NCBI GenBank assembly: GCA_000711775.1
Contig: ARYC01003127.1
Location: forward strand, 1-64,000
DNA: 64,000 bases
Direction of reading: 5' to 3'
Origin: Oxytricha trifallax
Lineage: Eukaryota; Ciliophora; Spirotrichea; Sporadotrichida; Oxytrichidae
Part shown: piece by piece, positions 45,846 through 56,959 of the stretch
How positions within the stretch are numbered: the first letter of the stretch is position 1
Layout of the letters: every line of letters starts with the position of its first letter
Translations under genes and position numbers: made by a program
Notes under the pieces: model-generated
The model's input: the letters and a program-made list of their open reading frames with translations, nothing else
What the model was told of the DNA's origin: nothing
Database searches by the model: none

Positions 45846-46801
45846 TTTAGCAATTTCTCACGCATGATACACTTGCTCACACCTATTATATATTGTAAAT
45901 TCATTTTTGCGAGAGCAAGATAATATCGTAGAATACATTGCAGGGTCTTAGGGGTGCAACTTTCACGGGTTAACAAGAGACAGAGCCAATTGTTTCACAA
46001 ATGCGATTAAATAATAAAACCAGGCAAAGGTGTAGCAGCCTTCCCAAAAATCCTATTTTGACCTTTTAACAAGTTAGTTGAGTAATATTATTAAAAAATT
46101 TAATAGTTAAATTATTATAATATTTAAAATAATAATTAATCATATAGGGTCATTAGAACCCCAATTATGTGTTAAGGGAGCAAATGTCCTATTCAATTAA
46201 TATGGCTAATTTTCTTTTCTAGTCTGAATATTTCATTTTTAATCCCTTATTGAGGGTTCATCTTATCATGTTTCTATCCTATGACCTGATCAGGTTGTTC
46301 TGAGGTAAGGTATCTATAAGATCTTTGTTTCATTATTGTTCTTGAGGGAAAGAGACTCCTAGAGTAGTCTTATTCTAATATGATTAAAACTTAGTTTACC
46401 TAGAAAATTTAAGTTTTTTATATGAATGTGCAAAGCCCTTAGTTCTTTTATTCAATAATCTTCTTTAGGGTAACCATCTTAAGATAAGATTGAAATCAAG
46501 GATTGCTATCCCGAAGTGATAAACTTATTCTCGGATTAATGTATTTACATAATGCCTTTAAATCCTAGGGTTCTCCTAAATATTTTATATGTTATTAATT
46601 TCTTATAATAATAATCCCTTTATCAACGTTATATTATAATGTCCAACTATTAAATATTGTTGTGATTGATTTTAGTTTGTGACGCATCAGATTGGTATAT
46701 TTATTTAATAGACTACTTTTGATAAAAATTAGATCGGTATAGTTATTAGAAAGTAATGGTGTAATCTTTGCTGATCTGAGTTTTGACATTTTTATTCTTC
46801 C

Positions 46802-47353
46802 TCAAGGTGGGATCTCTAAAGGTTTCTTTTGCCAAAGAGTTTGTTATTCTTCAAAAAGAGCAAATAGATGTTGTTGACCAAGTTGGAAGTGTAACATCTT
46901 AGTTTGTTTGGGAGTAATACGTGGGGTAGTTGAAGTTTAATTTAGGGTCATTAGCGGCAGAAATTTCAACTATGGGGCTTTGTTTTTGGGGTCTCTGGGT
47001 GTTCTGGAGTTATAGGTATATTTACAAATATTATGCAACCTCGGTTTATTTGTTAATTCCTAACCTAAGTTCTCTCTTGACCAGTGGTTGCATTGTAAGT
47101 GGAAATTTAATTCTCCTTCTATTTATTTTAGGTTCGAATCTATTTTCTTAAGAAGGAGAGGTTACTAAATAGGTTTTCGAGGCCACATGTCTAAGGCAGA
47201 AATGGTTAAGGCTCTGTTTAAGATTCAGTTTAGAATCATATTATTTTTTAAAGAAAAGATTTTATGAGTCCTTTGTAGAGTGTTTTCCTTAAAATATTTT
47301 GCCTTGCGTTTAAGGAAATTTTGCATTTCTGACACTAGTTCTTCATTTTCCAT
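46802..47353 (-). pseudogene. Second gene of the Merlin-like element, part A
   Basis: From ATG 47353 (MENEELVSEMQNFLKRKAKY, FKENTLQRTHKIFSLKNN) one minus-strand frame continues to TGA 46802-46804 with a single in-frame TGA near 47228. Downstream: ALDMWPRKPIQQPLLLKKID, QIEGELNFHLQCNHWSREN, LFALFEEQQTLWQKKPLEIP. The composition is that of a normal charged protein, unlike the antisense frame, which reads as a membrane protein. It overlaps part B (47236-47598), so the two may be one gene with a frameshift or intron. No family recognised. Confidence 0.45.
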
Positions 47354-47598
47354 ATTAGTGAAGTAACTTTTATAATGAAAGTTAGTGATTGTTCACTCTC
47401 GCTAGAGTCGGAGTCGTCAAGCCATTCGTTGGAGACTAGAGCTATATCCTCTCCACTAAGTATTTGGTGGCAGAGATCAATTAGAAATGCCATTGTGTAT
47501 GCTTTATCGTACTCTGAGAGATTGTTTTTCCCATTTCTATCAGTAAAGTACTGATAGCTTAGTGAAATAAAACCAATCTTAGATTGGAGAAATTTAGC
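47236..47598 (-). pseudogene. Second gene of the Merlin-like element, part B (upstream)
   Basis: A minus-strand frame reading SLSYQYFTDRNGKNNLSEYD, KAYTMAFLIDLCHQILSGED and IALVSNEWLDDSDSSESEQS is highly protein-like down to about 47396. Beyond that the quality falls and part A in another frame takes over. Likely a real exon followed by a frameshift. It is transcribed away from the transposase on the other strand. No family recognised; an accessory protein of the element is an inference from position. Confidence 0.45.
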
Positions 47599-47841
47599 TC
47601 AATTAAACTCGTCATTTTACCACCTAGACTTACTAAAGTACAATTTAAAGATTTTTATTTTATGCTAAATTATAATATTAAAATGTAACAATTCTATGCT
47701 AAATTTACTAAGATTAAAGTGATTAAGCTCTTTCTCAATTAATTAAACATTTTTCAAAATGTGAAATATTAAAGATAAAATAGAATTGCTCTAGATTTCA
47801 AAACATAATGACTATAAAGAACTTTTAGATAGCTCATAGCC

Positions 47842-48643
47842 ATGAAAACGTTCTATAATAGTGCGATAAATATAATTATAGATCAAGAAAATTTATCTGA
47901 GAAGGATTTAAATATACTGCCTGTCTAGTATGCCAATATCTAGATAAGAAGATATAGTTTTGAACCATTCCTTTTCTGGTCTAATAGTTTCTGAAAGTGT
48001 CGAATACCTTTAAGATAATTGTAACTTTAACATCTGCAAACAATCAATAAGCAAAGAATTTTTTTTGAGAAAATGATATAATAACTAGATAGCTTTGTAC
48101 TTGTGGCCAGATATAATTGGATGAGTCGCACATATAAATATAGTATAGCTTCATTAAAGACACTGATAAATCTGGATTGTGTGACTAACAAGAGAGGGTG
48201 AACAAAGATGTAAAATATTTAGCGTTCCAGACAGGACAACAAACTCTTGAGAATACAATTGCATGTAATGTTTAACAAGTGAATATTATTTACACAGATA
48301 GCTGGGCAAGCTAAATAAATATTGATTGGGAGAATTTATACTTAGAACACTGAGGGATTTGCACTAATACTAAAATGGAAAATGAAGGACAATGAAGCAT
48401 TCTAATTTCATTGAAGGATTGTGGGTAGTACTGAAATACCACAAAAGGCATACTTTTATTTAATTAGCAAAGTTTCAAAATAAATAGAACAATATCTATA
48501 TGAAGCTATATGGAGAAGAAGCTAAGCATAATAAACATATTCATAAGGCCATTATAAGTATTAATGCAGACATTTATATTATTCATTTAATGATTTTATT
48601 TAACGCATAAATTTTTAACATATTTCTCAAATAACTTGCTTGA
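47842..48643 (+). pseudogene. Merlin/ISXO2-type transposase, broken
   Basis: From ATG 47842 (MKTFYNSAINIIIDQENLSE). A zinc-ribbon remnant follows: YTACLVCQY (near 47917) and LCTCGQIQLDESH (near 48087), where LDES holds the first catalytic Asp. Then QTLENTIACNVQQVNIIYTD with the second Asp in YTDSW (near 48290) and HSNFIEGLWVVLKYHKRHTF (near 48395-48450) with the Glu of the N-x-IEG-x-W motif of this family. At least two frame changes and a few TGAs interrupt it. Size and motif order match ISXO2/IS1595 transposases as used by Merlin elements. Confidence 0.78.
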
Positions 48644-48875
48644 GGTAAAATAGGTTTTTGAGGTTTGTTCTCCCCGAAACCACTCCAACAGTGGCAAATC
48701 CCCCTTGACTTGATTTTATTATTTTATAGCATTTGTGGAAAAAATGGATTGTAAAAAAATGGGCTCTGTCTCTTGTGAACCAGTATGAGTTGAACCCCTA
48801 ATACACTGCAATGAATTCTACTTATTGAACCTGTCTTGCAAAAAATATTTACATATATAATAAACGTGTGAGCAG

Positions 48876-51015
48876 TTGTTAACAATACCTTAATAACTGT
48901 TTTATGAAGCTCTTGATTAATGCAAAATATTTTATTTTATCAGTAAATAAGGGGTCAAGTAGTGCCTCAATGTTAAATTTATTCTTACTTTCAATAGTCT
49001 TATAAAACATGCGTTAGAGTTGGAAATTAAGATCCTCTTTGTCACAATATATTTTGGATAAGTATATTGATGAACCTTAGAATAAGGATTCAGTGGCCAA
49101 TTGAGGTCCGATTGAATCCATTACAGTACAAGTAGAAGCCTACTTATATTATCTGCTTAAACGGAGTTAGACGACATCCTTCTGATTAAGATTAGAGTTT
49201 TCTGTAGGTCAGAGTTGCTTTAAATTGCCTAGCTGAAGAATTATATCATTTTTGATTTCAAGTTACTTCACTTAATCAATTGAGTTGCAATTTAATAATT
49301 TATTTTAGCAATCGATGATCCTCACAATGCTGAACAGGAATTTAGAATAAATTAGTTTATATAAATTGAAACCATATATTCTCTATTTGCCATCATTTAT
49401 TAAACTAAGGTTAATTAAATTGCAATTTTTGGCAGTTTTTTTTTCAAATTTAAATACTTATATTAAGCTTTAGATATTTCTAAAATCTAGCAACTAAGAA
49501 ATAATCTCAATAAAATAACAGTAATTAAGACCCTAATAGCTTCTACTTTATTAGATCTCCAGTGGCTATCAAATTATTAACTCTATCTTAATAAATAAAT
49601 TATCCTGAAAACTTCTGGCTCATTAATATATAATTAAAAGAACTATTAAATCTGACTTTAGTATAAGCAATAACAATTAAATTAAATATTTAATGCATGA
49701 TTGATAGGCTATTGAATTATTTACATATTTTAATCTAAATGAAATAGATCAATTCTTTATCACATAAAATCAAAATCGATCTTCTTTATTACATAAAATC
49801 AAATAGATCTCAGACTGATTTAGATCTCTAAAAAATAATAGAATTAGCCTATTTTAGCCTCCTCTACGATGATGTAAGCGGAATAGTACGAGGAACAAAT
49901 TTGATTAAGCAAAAAGTAAAAGTCAACTCCTTCGCGATTACTCGTAGAATTTGCTATTCTTTTAATAGCAACAGTCGCAGTTGTTATAATATTAGCAATT
50001 AAAATGGGTACTAGCACTTAAAATTATTCACCAGCTAAAATAAGGCTAAGTCATAGTTATAAAAGCTTGACTTTTGCTTAATATATTTTTATATAAGGAA
50101 GAAAAATATATTTAATCTCACAAGTAACTGAATTAAAAATATACCAAATATTTTGCAATTTAAAAGATTAGTGGAGCCCCTGGTGGTTTTAGCATAGGAT
50201 TAAATACAGTGAGAAATAATTCAGCTTTTAGAATATCAAATAACATAAATGGAAATTAATCTGAGCTCCCTTATACTACACAGGGCCCTTTAATAGGTTT
50301 AAACGATGATTAAATTGATGAAAAAAGTTAGAACTTTGTAAAACACGGCTTAGTAATAATTTATTTAAAATGTAAAACTTCTTTTTCCTATTAATTTTCA
50401 ATGAAGAACAGCAAAATGTAAGCAATACTTCATTTAATAAAGGTATTAATTAAGTAATAACTTATTAGGCCTACGAGAAAGGAAATGCATAAGTTTAAGT
50501 TCAGAAAAAGAGCTCAAACAGCTTAAAAAAATCTATACTAAAAATAAAAATAATTTTTAAAAAAAGTCCCACTTCTCTATTAAACTTAAATCTAAAGATA
50601 TAAGTAGTTAGTAAAATTTATTGATAATAATACCAATATCAGGTAAAAGATATTAAAAATTTCTTACAAAATAAAGTTAAGAATTTTATAGGAATTTATA
50701 AATAATATTTATAGCATAGGTATAAATAGCATAAAAATCAAGGACTCATAAAAAAGCTGTCGTCTATTCTGTATTTTCAATGTGCGAAACATTCTTTGGC
50801 TAAATTTTATTTTATCCTGTAATATGCTTCTTAAATTAATTTTAAGTTTAATTAAGTATTTTTAAGCTTTAAGTATTATTGATAAACTATAAGAGTAAAT
50901 TTTTTTTTAATTTAATAAATACTGCATTAATGGCGTCTCACATATATAATTTAATCAACACAAATCAAGTTAAGAATTAAGATCCAAGCAAAAATAGTAG
51001 TAGATTAATCAGTAT
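48876..51015. other. AT-rich DNA, at most weak coding traces
   Basis: Slightly lower AT at 49.0-49.4 kb gives fragments such as LRLEFSVGQSCFKLP, not enough for a call. The rest is AT-rich with no repeat ends seen. Confidence 0.4.
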
Positions 51016-51024
51016 TCATGTTCT

Positions 51025-51340
51025 TTATTTAAAATCTTTGGCTGCCTCAACATCAACTTGTGAACCTGAAATCACTATTATCCCCTTCGACATAGCAAGA
51101 GTTAGTTAGCAGATTCAAGGAAAGAGCGCAAACCCTAATTTTAAAGAATAATATTAAAGAAGGACATATGAGAACCATGAAGACCATCTTTGCTGAGGGA
51201 GGTCCAAGAGCTCTCTTTAAATGATTCACTGCAAGTTTATGAAAAATATCTTATTTGCAGCTCTCAAAATCTGATTGTATGTACCAGTGAAAAATGTAAT
51301 TGCTTTTACATCTTTGTTGATATAATGCGCTATCTCTAGA
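51025..51340 (+). pseudogene. Mitochondrial carrier (SLC25) protein fragment
   Basis: Solute carriers of the mitochondrial inner membrane have the signature P-x-[DE]-x-x-[RK]-x-[RK]-x-Q followed by [DE]-G-x4-[FYW]-[KR]-G. Here CEPEITIIPFDIARVSQQIQ (51060-51120) gives the first half, and MRTMKTIFAEGGPRALFK (51168-51220) the second in another frame; then FTASL and MKNILFAALKI, LYVPVKN. TGA stands where the invariant Gly after FK is expected and again after LKI, and a base seems lost before MKN. One carrier repeat only (a full protein has three). Either a pseudogene fragment or an MDS holding part of the gene. Confidence 0.62.
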
Positions 51341-51364
51341 GCCAAGACTTACTTTACTCATTAC

Positions 51365-51850
51365 TTGATTCAGATAGTTTTCTTTCGACCACGGACGATA
51401 TTGTAATCGTAAAATAAGCATCCGAATATGGTAAATCGCAAACGCAGAGAAGATTCCAGGATATTAAATTCACTATTAATCAGGATTTCTTCTCAGCAAT
51501 CTCGAAGATGGGTAATGAATGTTACAGACAATCATTAATCGTAATCTTTTAGCATTCGTAGTTAAATTACTGATGCTCGCAATCACTTCTCCAATTTCAA
51601 CCTTGAGAGAGGCTAAGCATTCTAAGTATGGAATGCTTAGCAAGCATTTGTGCATCTGAGGATGCAGTCTTCACTCTTAGCCACAAATGGAAAATGTCCC
51701 AATCAATGCTGAAATTAACAGACTTTTGTCTCAGATTTATTGCAGACTACAAAAACGACTTGGTCTCTCCATCCGCTGCTACTTTCACTTCATCTATTGG
51801 CACTATTCATACTTTCAAGAGATTCATAATTATAATAAGCAAAAGATAAG
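51365..51850 (+). pseudogene. Coding-like block after the carrier fragment
   Basis: First frame: LSTTDDIVIVKQASEYGKSQ, TQRRFQDIKFTINQDFFSAI and SKMGNECYRQSLIVIFQHS to TGA 51571-51573. Then, in other frames, FVVKLLMLAITSPISTLREA and MENVPINAEINRLLSQIYCR or the competing CASEDAVFTLSHKWKMSQSM. Low AT and good composition, but no single frame. I do not see carrier signatures in it, so it may belong to another gene. Confidence 0.4.
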
Positions 51851-51934
51851 TTTGTATTAAAATTAATATATTAATAAGTATTCTAACTAATCAAACGCAT
51901 GTAGAGTCTATTCACTCACATTAAATGTTAGTAA

Positions 51935-52085
51935 CAAAAAACATATCTATAAATTATTTTTTTAGCTATCCTACCTGGTAGGACTTAAGATGTCAGCAGG
52001 CTTGTACTTCACAAGGCGACACTGAGAGAAGACCGTAAAGAACAAAAGATTATAATGATGAAGATGATGAAGAAATTTTTTCTTT
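51935..52085 (+). repeat. Exon-like dispersed repeat (family E), copy at 52.0 kb
   Basis: Intron-like lead TTAGTAACAAAAAACATATC to TTTTTTTAG (51930-51963), then AILPGRTQDVSRLVLHKATL, REDRKEQK and a Met/Lys run (an Asp/Glu run in another frame). Matches the copies in TBE copy 2, at 29.5 kb and at 52.6 kb. Confidence 0.58.
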
Positions 52086-52504
52086 TAGATATTCATTTTG
52101 TTTTTATATATTAAGTATTCTAATTAATGTTAATTTAATTTCTTCAATAATAAATTTTTCTGATTATTCTTCATAATCAATTAGAAGGTTTGACTAGAAT
52201 CCTTATTAAATTACCAAATTTGATGTCTAAGTTTCATCTAACTCATTCGCTTTTGTACTAATGTCAATTTAGTAATTGATATGGTTTAAAACGACACTCA
52301 CATCTTCCAATCTTTCAGTTTTGTTTCAAGCAGGTTTATAAGATCTCTTACTAAAGACCTTAAACAAGAGTCCAGTGAATTCATTGACTGCCAGAGTATT
52401 ACCAATTATCTTATTACATTCAAGTTTTTTGAATAATGTGAATTAAAAGTAAATTAATTAATCAAAATGAGAATTATAAAAATGTCTGATCAGAAGGTGC
52501 CGGT

Positions 52505-52700
52505 CATTCATTAAAAATGTAAGTTATAAAAAACATATCTAAAAATTTTAATTTTACAGGGGTGGCACCGAGATCGGTTGAGAAGTATACATGCGAGCAA
52601 GGCTAAGCTGAAAACCAAAAGAAGAGAAAAAAAACTTACACTTGGATTGATGGTAGTAAGTATGGGAAGGAGAATGGAAGAATGAAACGCTTTTTTAGAG
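52505..52700 (+). repeat. Exon-like dispersed repeat (family E), copy at 52.6 kb
   Basis: GTAAGTTATAAAAAACATAT, TTTTACAG, then GGTGGCACCGAGATCGG and a Lys-rich part. At the DNA level it aligns with the 52.0-kb copy over ~110 bp (shared AAGGCTAAGCTGA / AAGGCGACACTGA-type segments). It is the most diverged copy. Confidence 0.45.
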
Positions 52701-52805
52701 ATTATCATTTTTGTTGTTTTAGTTATTATTGTTATTATTATTAATTCATTTTAATTTATATTTCATTTTATTCAAAAAAATCTTGTTTCATTGAGATTGC
52801 TTGGA

Positions 52806-53577
52806 AAGACTTTCTTCAAATGTGACTCAAGATGCTATAAATTGTCAATTCAAGCAGAAGAATTTTAAATTTCATTGAAAGGCTTACAAAGCCATAGTTA
52901 TCTGAAATTATTAATCTCCTGCAATAAAAACGAAATCGGTTTCAATCAATAGCAGAGGGCGTGGAGGTCCTTATAATCTTGGCAAACTCATTAGCACCAT
53001 CCAATATTGAAAACTGAAGCTTGATATAGACCTTTCTTGAAATATGGGGGAAGCTTCGTTTACACCTGGAAAATCCCAGCTAAGAGCTATCGCTTAAACT
53101 GTAAATCTACGAAAGAGATGGGAATATTGCGTCGCTTTCAAGTGTGTCAGCCACTAATTTATAAAAAATAAGGGCAAATTCACTGATTATTCTTCTTCAA
53201 AGCTCGCATAGCAAGTAGATAACCTATATTAGGATTGTAAATTTTGGTTGAAAGCCGAACTGTATGATATATTAGATCCAGGTAGCAAGACTCAAGGTTC
53301 TTGAATCTATTGTAGGAGACAGCAGTCCATTGCCAGATTAAAACTCCTAAAGCTTGCCTATCTTGTGAGAGACAGGGCATTTCCTCATGTCGATGTTTAA
53401 TTTAAAAAATGGGATATTGGATATTTAACCCAAATATATAAAATAATAAATCGAGTTTATCACAGCCTGTAAAATACTTCTCTAAGGAGGTATTAAATCG
53501 TAAATTTTGATGAGATTTTTTTAAAAAGGGTTATCGAATAAGCCAATTTCCATGTGCACAAGTGCATCAAAACATGA
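52806..53577 (+). pseudogene. Coding fragment, best frame 53044-53577, unknown
   Basis: The best part begins at ATG 53044: MGEASFTPGKSQLRAIAQTV, NLRKRWEYCVAFKCVSHQFI, KLAQQVDNLYQDCKFWLKAE and LYDILDPGSKTQGS to TGA 53302-53304. The same frame then continues IYCRRQQSIARLKLLKLAYL and VRDRAFPHVDVQFKKWDIG to TGA 53575-53577. Upstream in the same frame are SVSINSRGRGGPYNLGKLIS and KLKLDIDLS, with TGAs between. One coherent protein seems to run through several TGA codons. No family recognised. Confidence 0.5.
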
Positions 53578-53744
53578 TATCGGTTTGCAAAAATGAATAT
53601 ACATTTTAGATAAATTTTTGAAAGTAAAGTATTTAATAAATCAATAAAACTGCTCTCATTTTTTATCAGAATACTTCTTTATTTATTAACTATTCAAAAT
53701 CATTCATTAAATTTCAAAACTATAAATTTTAATATAATTAAAAT

Positions 53745-54074
53745 ATGCTAACACTATTGAGTGGTTTCAACTCAAGCCTAATTCAAACATCTGTAATTGC
53801 GACAGCAGATCTGAGAAAAGAAAGGCCCTGACCTACTTAAAAGAATCTTTTTGCTGAGCTCAAAGCTCCTGAGCAGGATAATGACTATATTTTATTTGCC
53901 TGGCAAAGGGCTGTATCCCATCCTACAATCTCTATTTATTGAATTAAGAAGCACGGTAACACTACTCCTTGATCAAAATTTATAAGTGAAACACCCATTC
54001 GAGTATCTGAAAATCAATTCAATACTACTTCCATTTTCTAAATTTGCAAATAACTTAATCTTAATTTCTTTTGA
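53745..54074 (+). pseudogene. Coding fragment with in-frame TGAs, unknown
   Basis: From ATG 53745: MLTLLSGFNSSLIQTSVIAT, ADLRKERP, TGA, PTQKNLFAELKAPEQDNDYI, LFAWQRAVSHPTISIY, TGA, IKKHGNTTP, TGA, SKFISETPIRVSENQFNTTS, to TGA 54072-54074. The frame is coherent across three TGAs. No family recognised. Together with the preceding block it looks like remnants of host genes with the same kind of decay. Confidence 0.45.
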
Positions 54075-54079
54075 TTTTC

Positions 54080-55480
54080 ATAATGCATCGTCCCCTCATT
54101 TAATTGCTTTCAAATCTATCAGTCATAGAAAGTATGGCCATTTCTCTTGCAATATAATTAATTATTTTATATTATCACGCGCCTTGTGTATTAGTCATTT
54201 GAGAATCATTATAAATTGATTTATCTATTATTCTTATTTGATGAGTAATTGCTGCATTTCAAGAAATAATTAAATTCATCTATAAAGTAATTTATTGTTA
54301 ATTAATATAATTTTTATTTAAAAAGAACTTCATATATCTTACAATAATTTTGGCTCTTGGGGCTTTATTAATTTCAAAAAACACTTAATAAGGATTCAAT
54401 ACTGTAAGAGATGAAATTATTCCGTCTCTTTATAAACACAAAAGACATTAATTACGATGATAAATTACTTATTTTTCTGTCATTTTAAAACATTTGATGT
54501 TTTAAATTAAATTTTTATCAGAATTTTATAATTTTAAAATGCATATTGAGAAGTGATAAACCATAATGTTGTGAATGTGACTGGGAAGCAAAAAGACCAT
54601 AAAAATTTGGGGGAAAATTTTCTCGCCTCGAGGAAGTTTCCTGACCTGTTATTTATTTTTATGTATAATTTTTATCAATTACTCATAAAATTGTTAGTCT
54701 AACATGTTTTTATTTCAGTAATTGAAAGTTATTGGTTAAACATCCTTTAAGGGTTCACATAATAAAGTTTCACTTGTTGTCTTAAATTATATTGAATTGG
54801 TTTGATCAAGATAATTTGAATTAGAATTCTGATAACAATTGCACAGTCTTATAAGAATAACAATGAATGCAGGGAGGAAAATAGGAAAGTGAAGAGATGA
54901 GATATTAATTTTTTTCTTTTAATAAAAAAGTTGAAATTGATAGATTCACATTGACTTGTAAGTTCCAAAAGGTCGTTGATAGTTTTTCGATAACTTAATT
55001 ATAGAATAAAAGAATTTATAAAGATTAAAAAAATTAAAGTGCAGAAGACTTACTCAACCCAAAAAAATTCATTAAGCAGCTGAGAGAAATATATACAAAT
55101 TTTAATTTGAAAGAAAATTGTCTCTCTTGCAGAGTCATTAATAAACTGACGGTGATTTAACAAGCTTAAAAAATTTTGATAATTTTGATAATTAAAATGA
55201 AAATATTATTAAAAAATAATTGAAATTATAATAGTTCTTATTGGAATTTAATCTTGTAACATCGTTAAAATATAAATGAAATGGGGTAATTGAAAATGAG
55301 GATCTAACAGCAAGTGTAATTAAAATTTATTGTTACTAATTTAGTACGCTTTACATCTTGAATTGATCTTTAATAGTCTAATTTTGTATATTATATTCAT
55401 TATTTTAATATATTAGACTAAAAGATGATTAACTTGAAGTTTAAAGATGCAAATAAATTTATTTTACTTAAATCTCACAT
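54080..55480. other. AT-rich DNA, no gene seen
   Basis: AT-rich with short frames only. Confidence 0.4.
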
Positions 55481-55499
55481 TTAGTATTTATCTTCTTCA

Positions 55500-56950
55500 T
55501 AAATGAATATCTAAAATGATGAATGGGCTTATTTGAAAACTTTAAGGTAAGATATGTTCTTTACTTCTCAAATAAATCATTACTATTTTAGATGAAGGAT
55601 CGCAATTTCAAAATAGAATTTATGTTTTAACTTTATTTGCCCTATCACAGTGATATAAGTAAGAAATCCTTAGAAGATGACTTAAAATAATCATCTTAGA
55701 TTCTTTCTTACATTTAGATATGTTTTGACCAGTCTAATAGCACATACTACATGATTGCTAATACGAAGCATATGAAAGATAGTCCCACAAGAACTATTTC
55801 ACAATTAAGCAATATATGAGTTTCAAAAGGGTCAGGAATACGGCATTAAGGTTTAAAATGAGGCTAATTCATCTAAAAAAATACTATTAAAAGAAATTAA
55901 AATCTAATTTTTAATTACGGGAAATATAGGATTAGTTTAATTAAATATCTTGCTAGATACAAGCTAATTATTTTTACTAACTGTCTGTTGATAAAACGAA
56001 GGAGTTTAAAAGCAATTACTGCTTCATTTGTTTATCTCAGGATATCTAAGTGGGAAACTCTTGAGCGTGATTCAATTTTATGGGGATCATAGCCAATTAA
56101 CAGAGGACATAATACTTATCTGAATATCGTAACCATGATTAAAGTAGCATTCAAATTTGATAAAGGATTCCGGACTTCTCAAGCTAAAGTGCATTTCATT
56201 AGTCAGATCTCTACAGGAATGCTTACTCATGTTGCTAAAATTAAGATATGAAGAAGTAGTGTTAATTTAGAATGAATTTTCAGAAAAGTGTAATGGAGAA
56301 GTCATTTATGTATCTTATTTAATACAGCAAAAACGAAGCAATTAAAAGATTAATAGCGTTTTGGTTGTGGGTGGAAAACTACACAAACTGATATGCTTAG
56401 AGAAATTATCATTTTCGATGTTTTAGAAGACTAAGTCTTACTTTTCTTTGTAAAAGCAGCAAACATCAATTAGGTTCCATAAATTACATTGATAGCGAGA
56501 TGTACTATTCGCACTACTTTGGCATGAAAATAGTCTCGCTAGGATGAAAAAGATAGCAGAGAGAAAAGGTTATGCAATTGATGTAAGATATGAGAACATA
56601 AAGATGGTATTTAAGAATTCTTGCTTTGTCATTACCAATGACGATTTGTGGTGAAATGAGTAAGCTTGATCGAGATGCTTTTTAAACGATAAACCATCTG
56701 CTCAATGACTATCGTTTATAGAAGTTGATATGAAAGATTTCCTTTCATCACATCATAACTGGAAGTTTATTTATACAACAGGTACTTTTAGGAAAGAATA
56801 GCAGATCTCACAGCGCTAATGGATGATACCCTATAAGAATAATAATAAAAAGTACCATAAAATAAATGTGATCAATCTAGAAGTTCAGATTAATCGATTG
56901 CTTAAACCGAATAGTTTGTAATTAATAGCAAAACTATTTTAATAATTTAT
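55500..56950 (+). pseudogene. Coding-like block, unknown protein
   Basis: Plus-strand frames that read as protein include INYIDSEMYYSHYFGMKIVS (56477-56540), RMKKIAERKGYAIDVRYENI then KMVFKNSCFVITNDDLW (56539-56650), KLDRDAFQTINHLLNDYRL (56660-56720) and FIEVDMKDFLSSHHNWKFIY, TTGTFRKEQQISQRQWMIPY to NVINLEVQINRLLKPNSL (56710-56920). Earlier parts (55.5-56.4 kb) are weaker. Two frames alternate, implying several indels or junctions. I do not recognise the family. Confidence 0.42.
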
Positions 56951-56959
56951 TTGCATCCA

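Larger units (their letters stand above)
45873..48875. mobile_element. Merlin-like DNA transposon, ~3.0 kb
   Basis: Terminal inverted repeats of ~210 bp: left from about 45873 (TGCTCACACCTATTATATAT, later ACAAGAGACAGAGCC) and right to about 48875, read inverted as TGCTCACACGTTTATTATAT with the same ACAAGAGACAGAGCC. The repeats differ at many positions, so the copy is old. Inside, on the plus strand, is an ISXO2/IS1595-type transposase (47842-48643), the domain of the Merlin superfamily; on the minus strand are coding-like frames between 46.8 and 47.6 kb. I saw no clear 8-9 bp target duplication, so exact ends are uncertain. Confidence 0.8.

Noticed and set aside
46780-47361. A plus-strand 193-codon frame that reads as a multi-pass membrane protein (e.g. 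STMGLCFWGLWVFWSYRYIY)
   Set aside because: The opposite strand has charged, balanced protein-like frames over the same bases. The hydrophobic reading is what the antisense of a Gln/Lys/Asn-rich gene looks like, so it is treated as a shadow.
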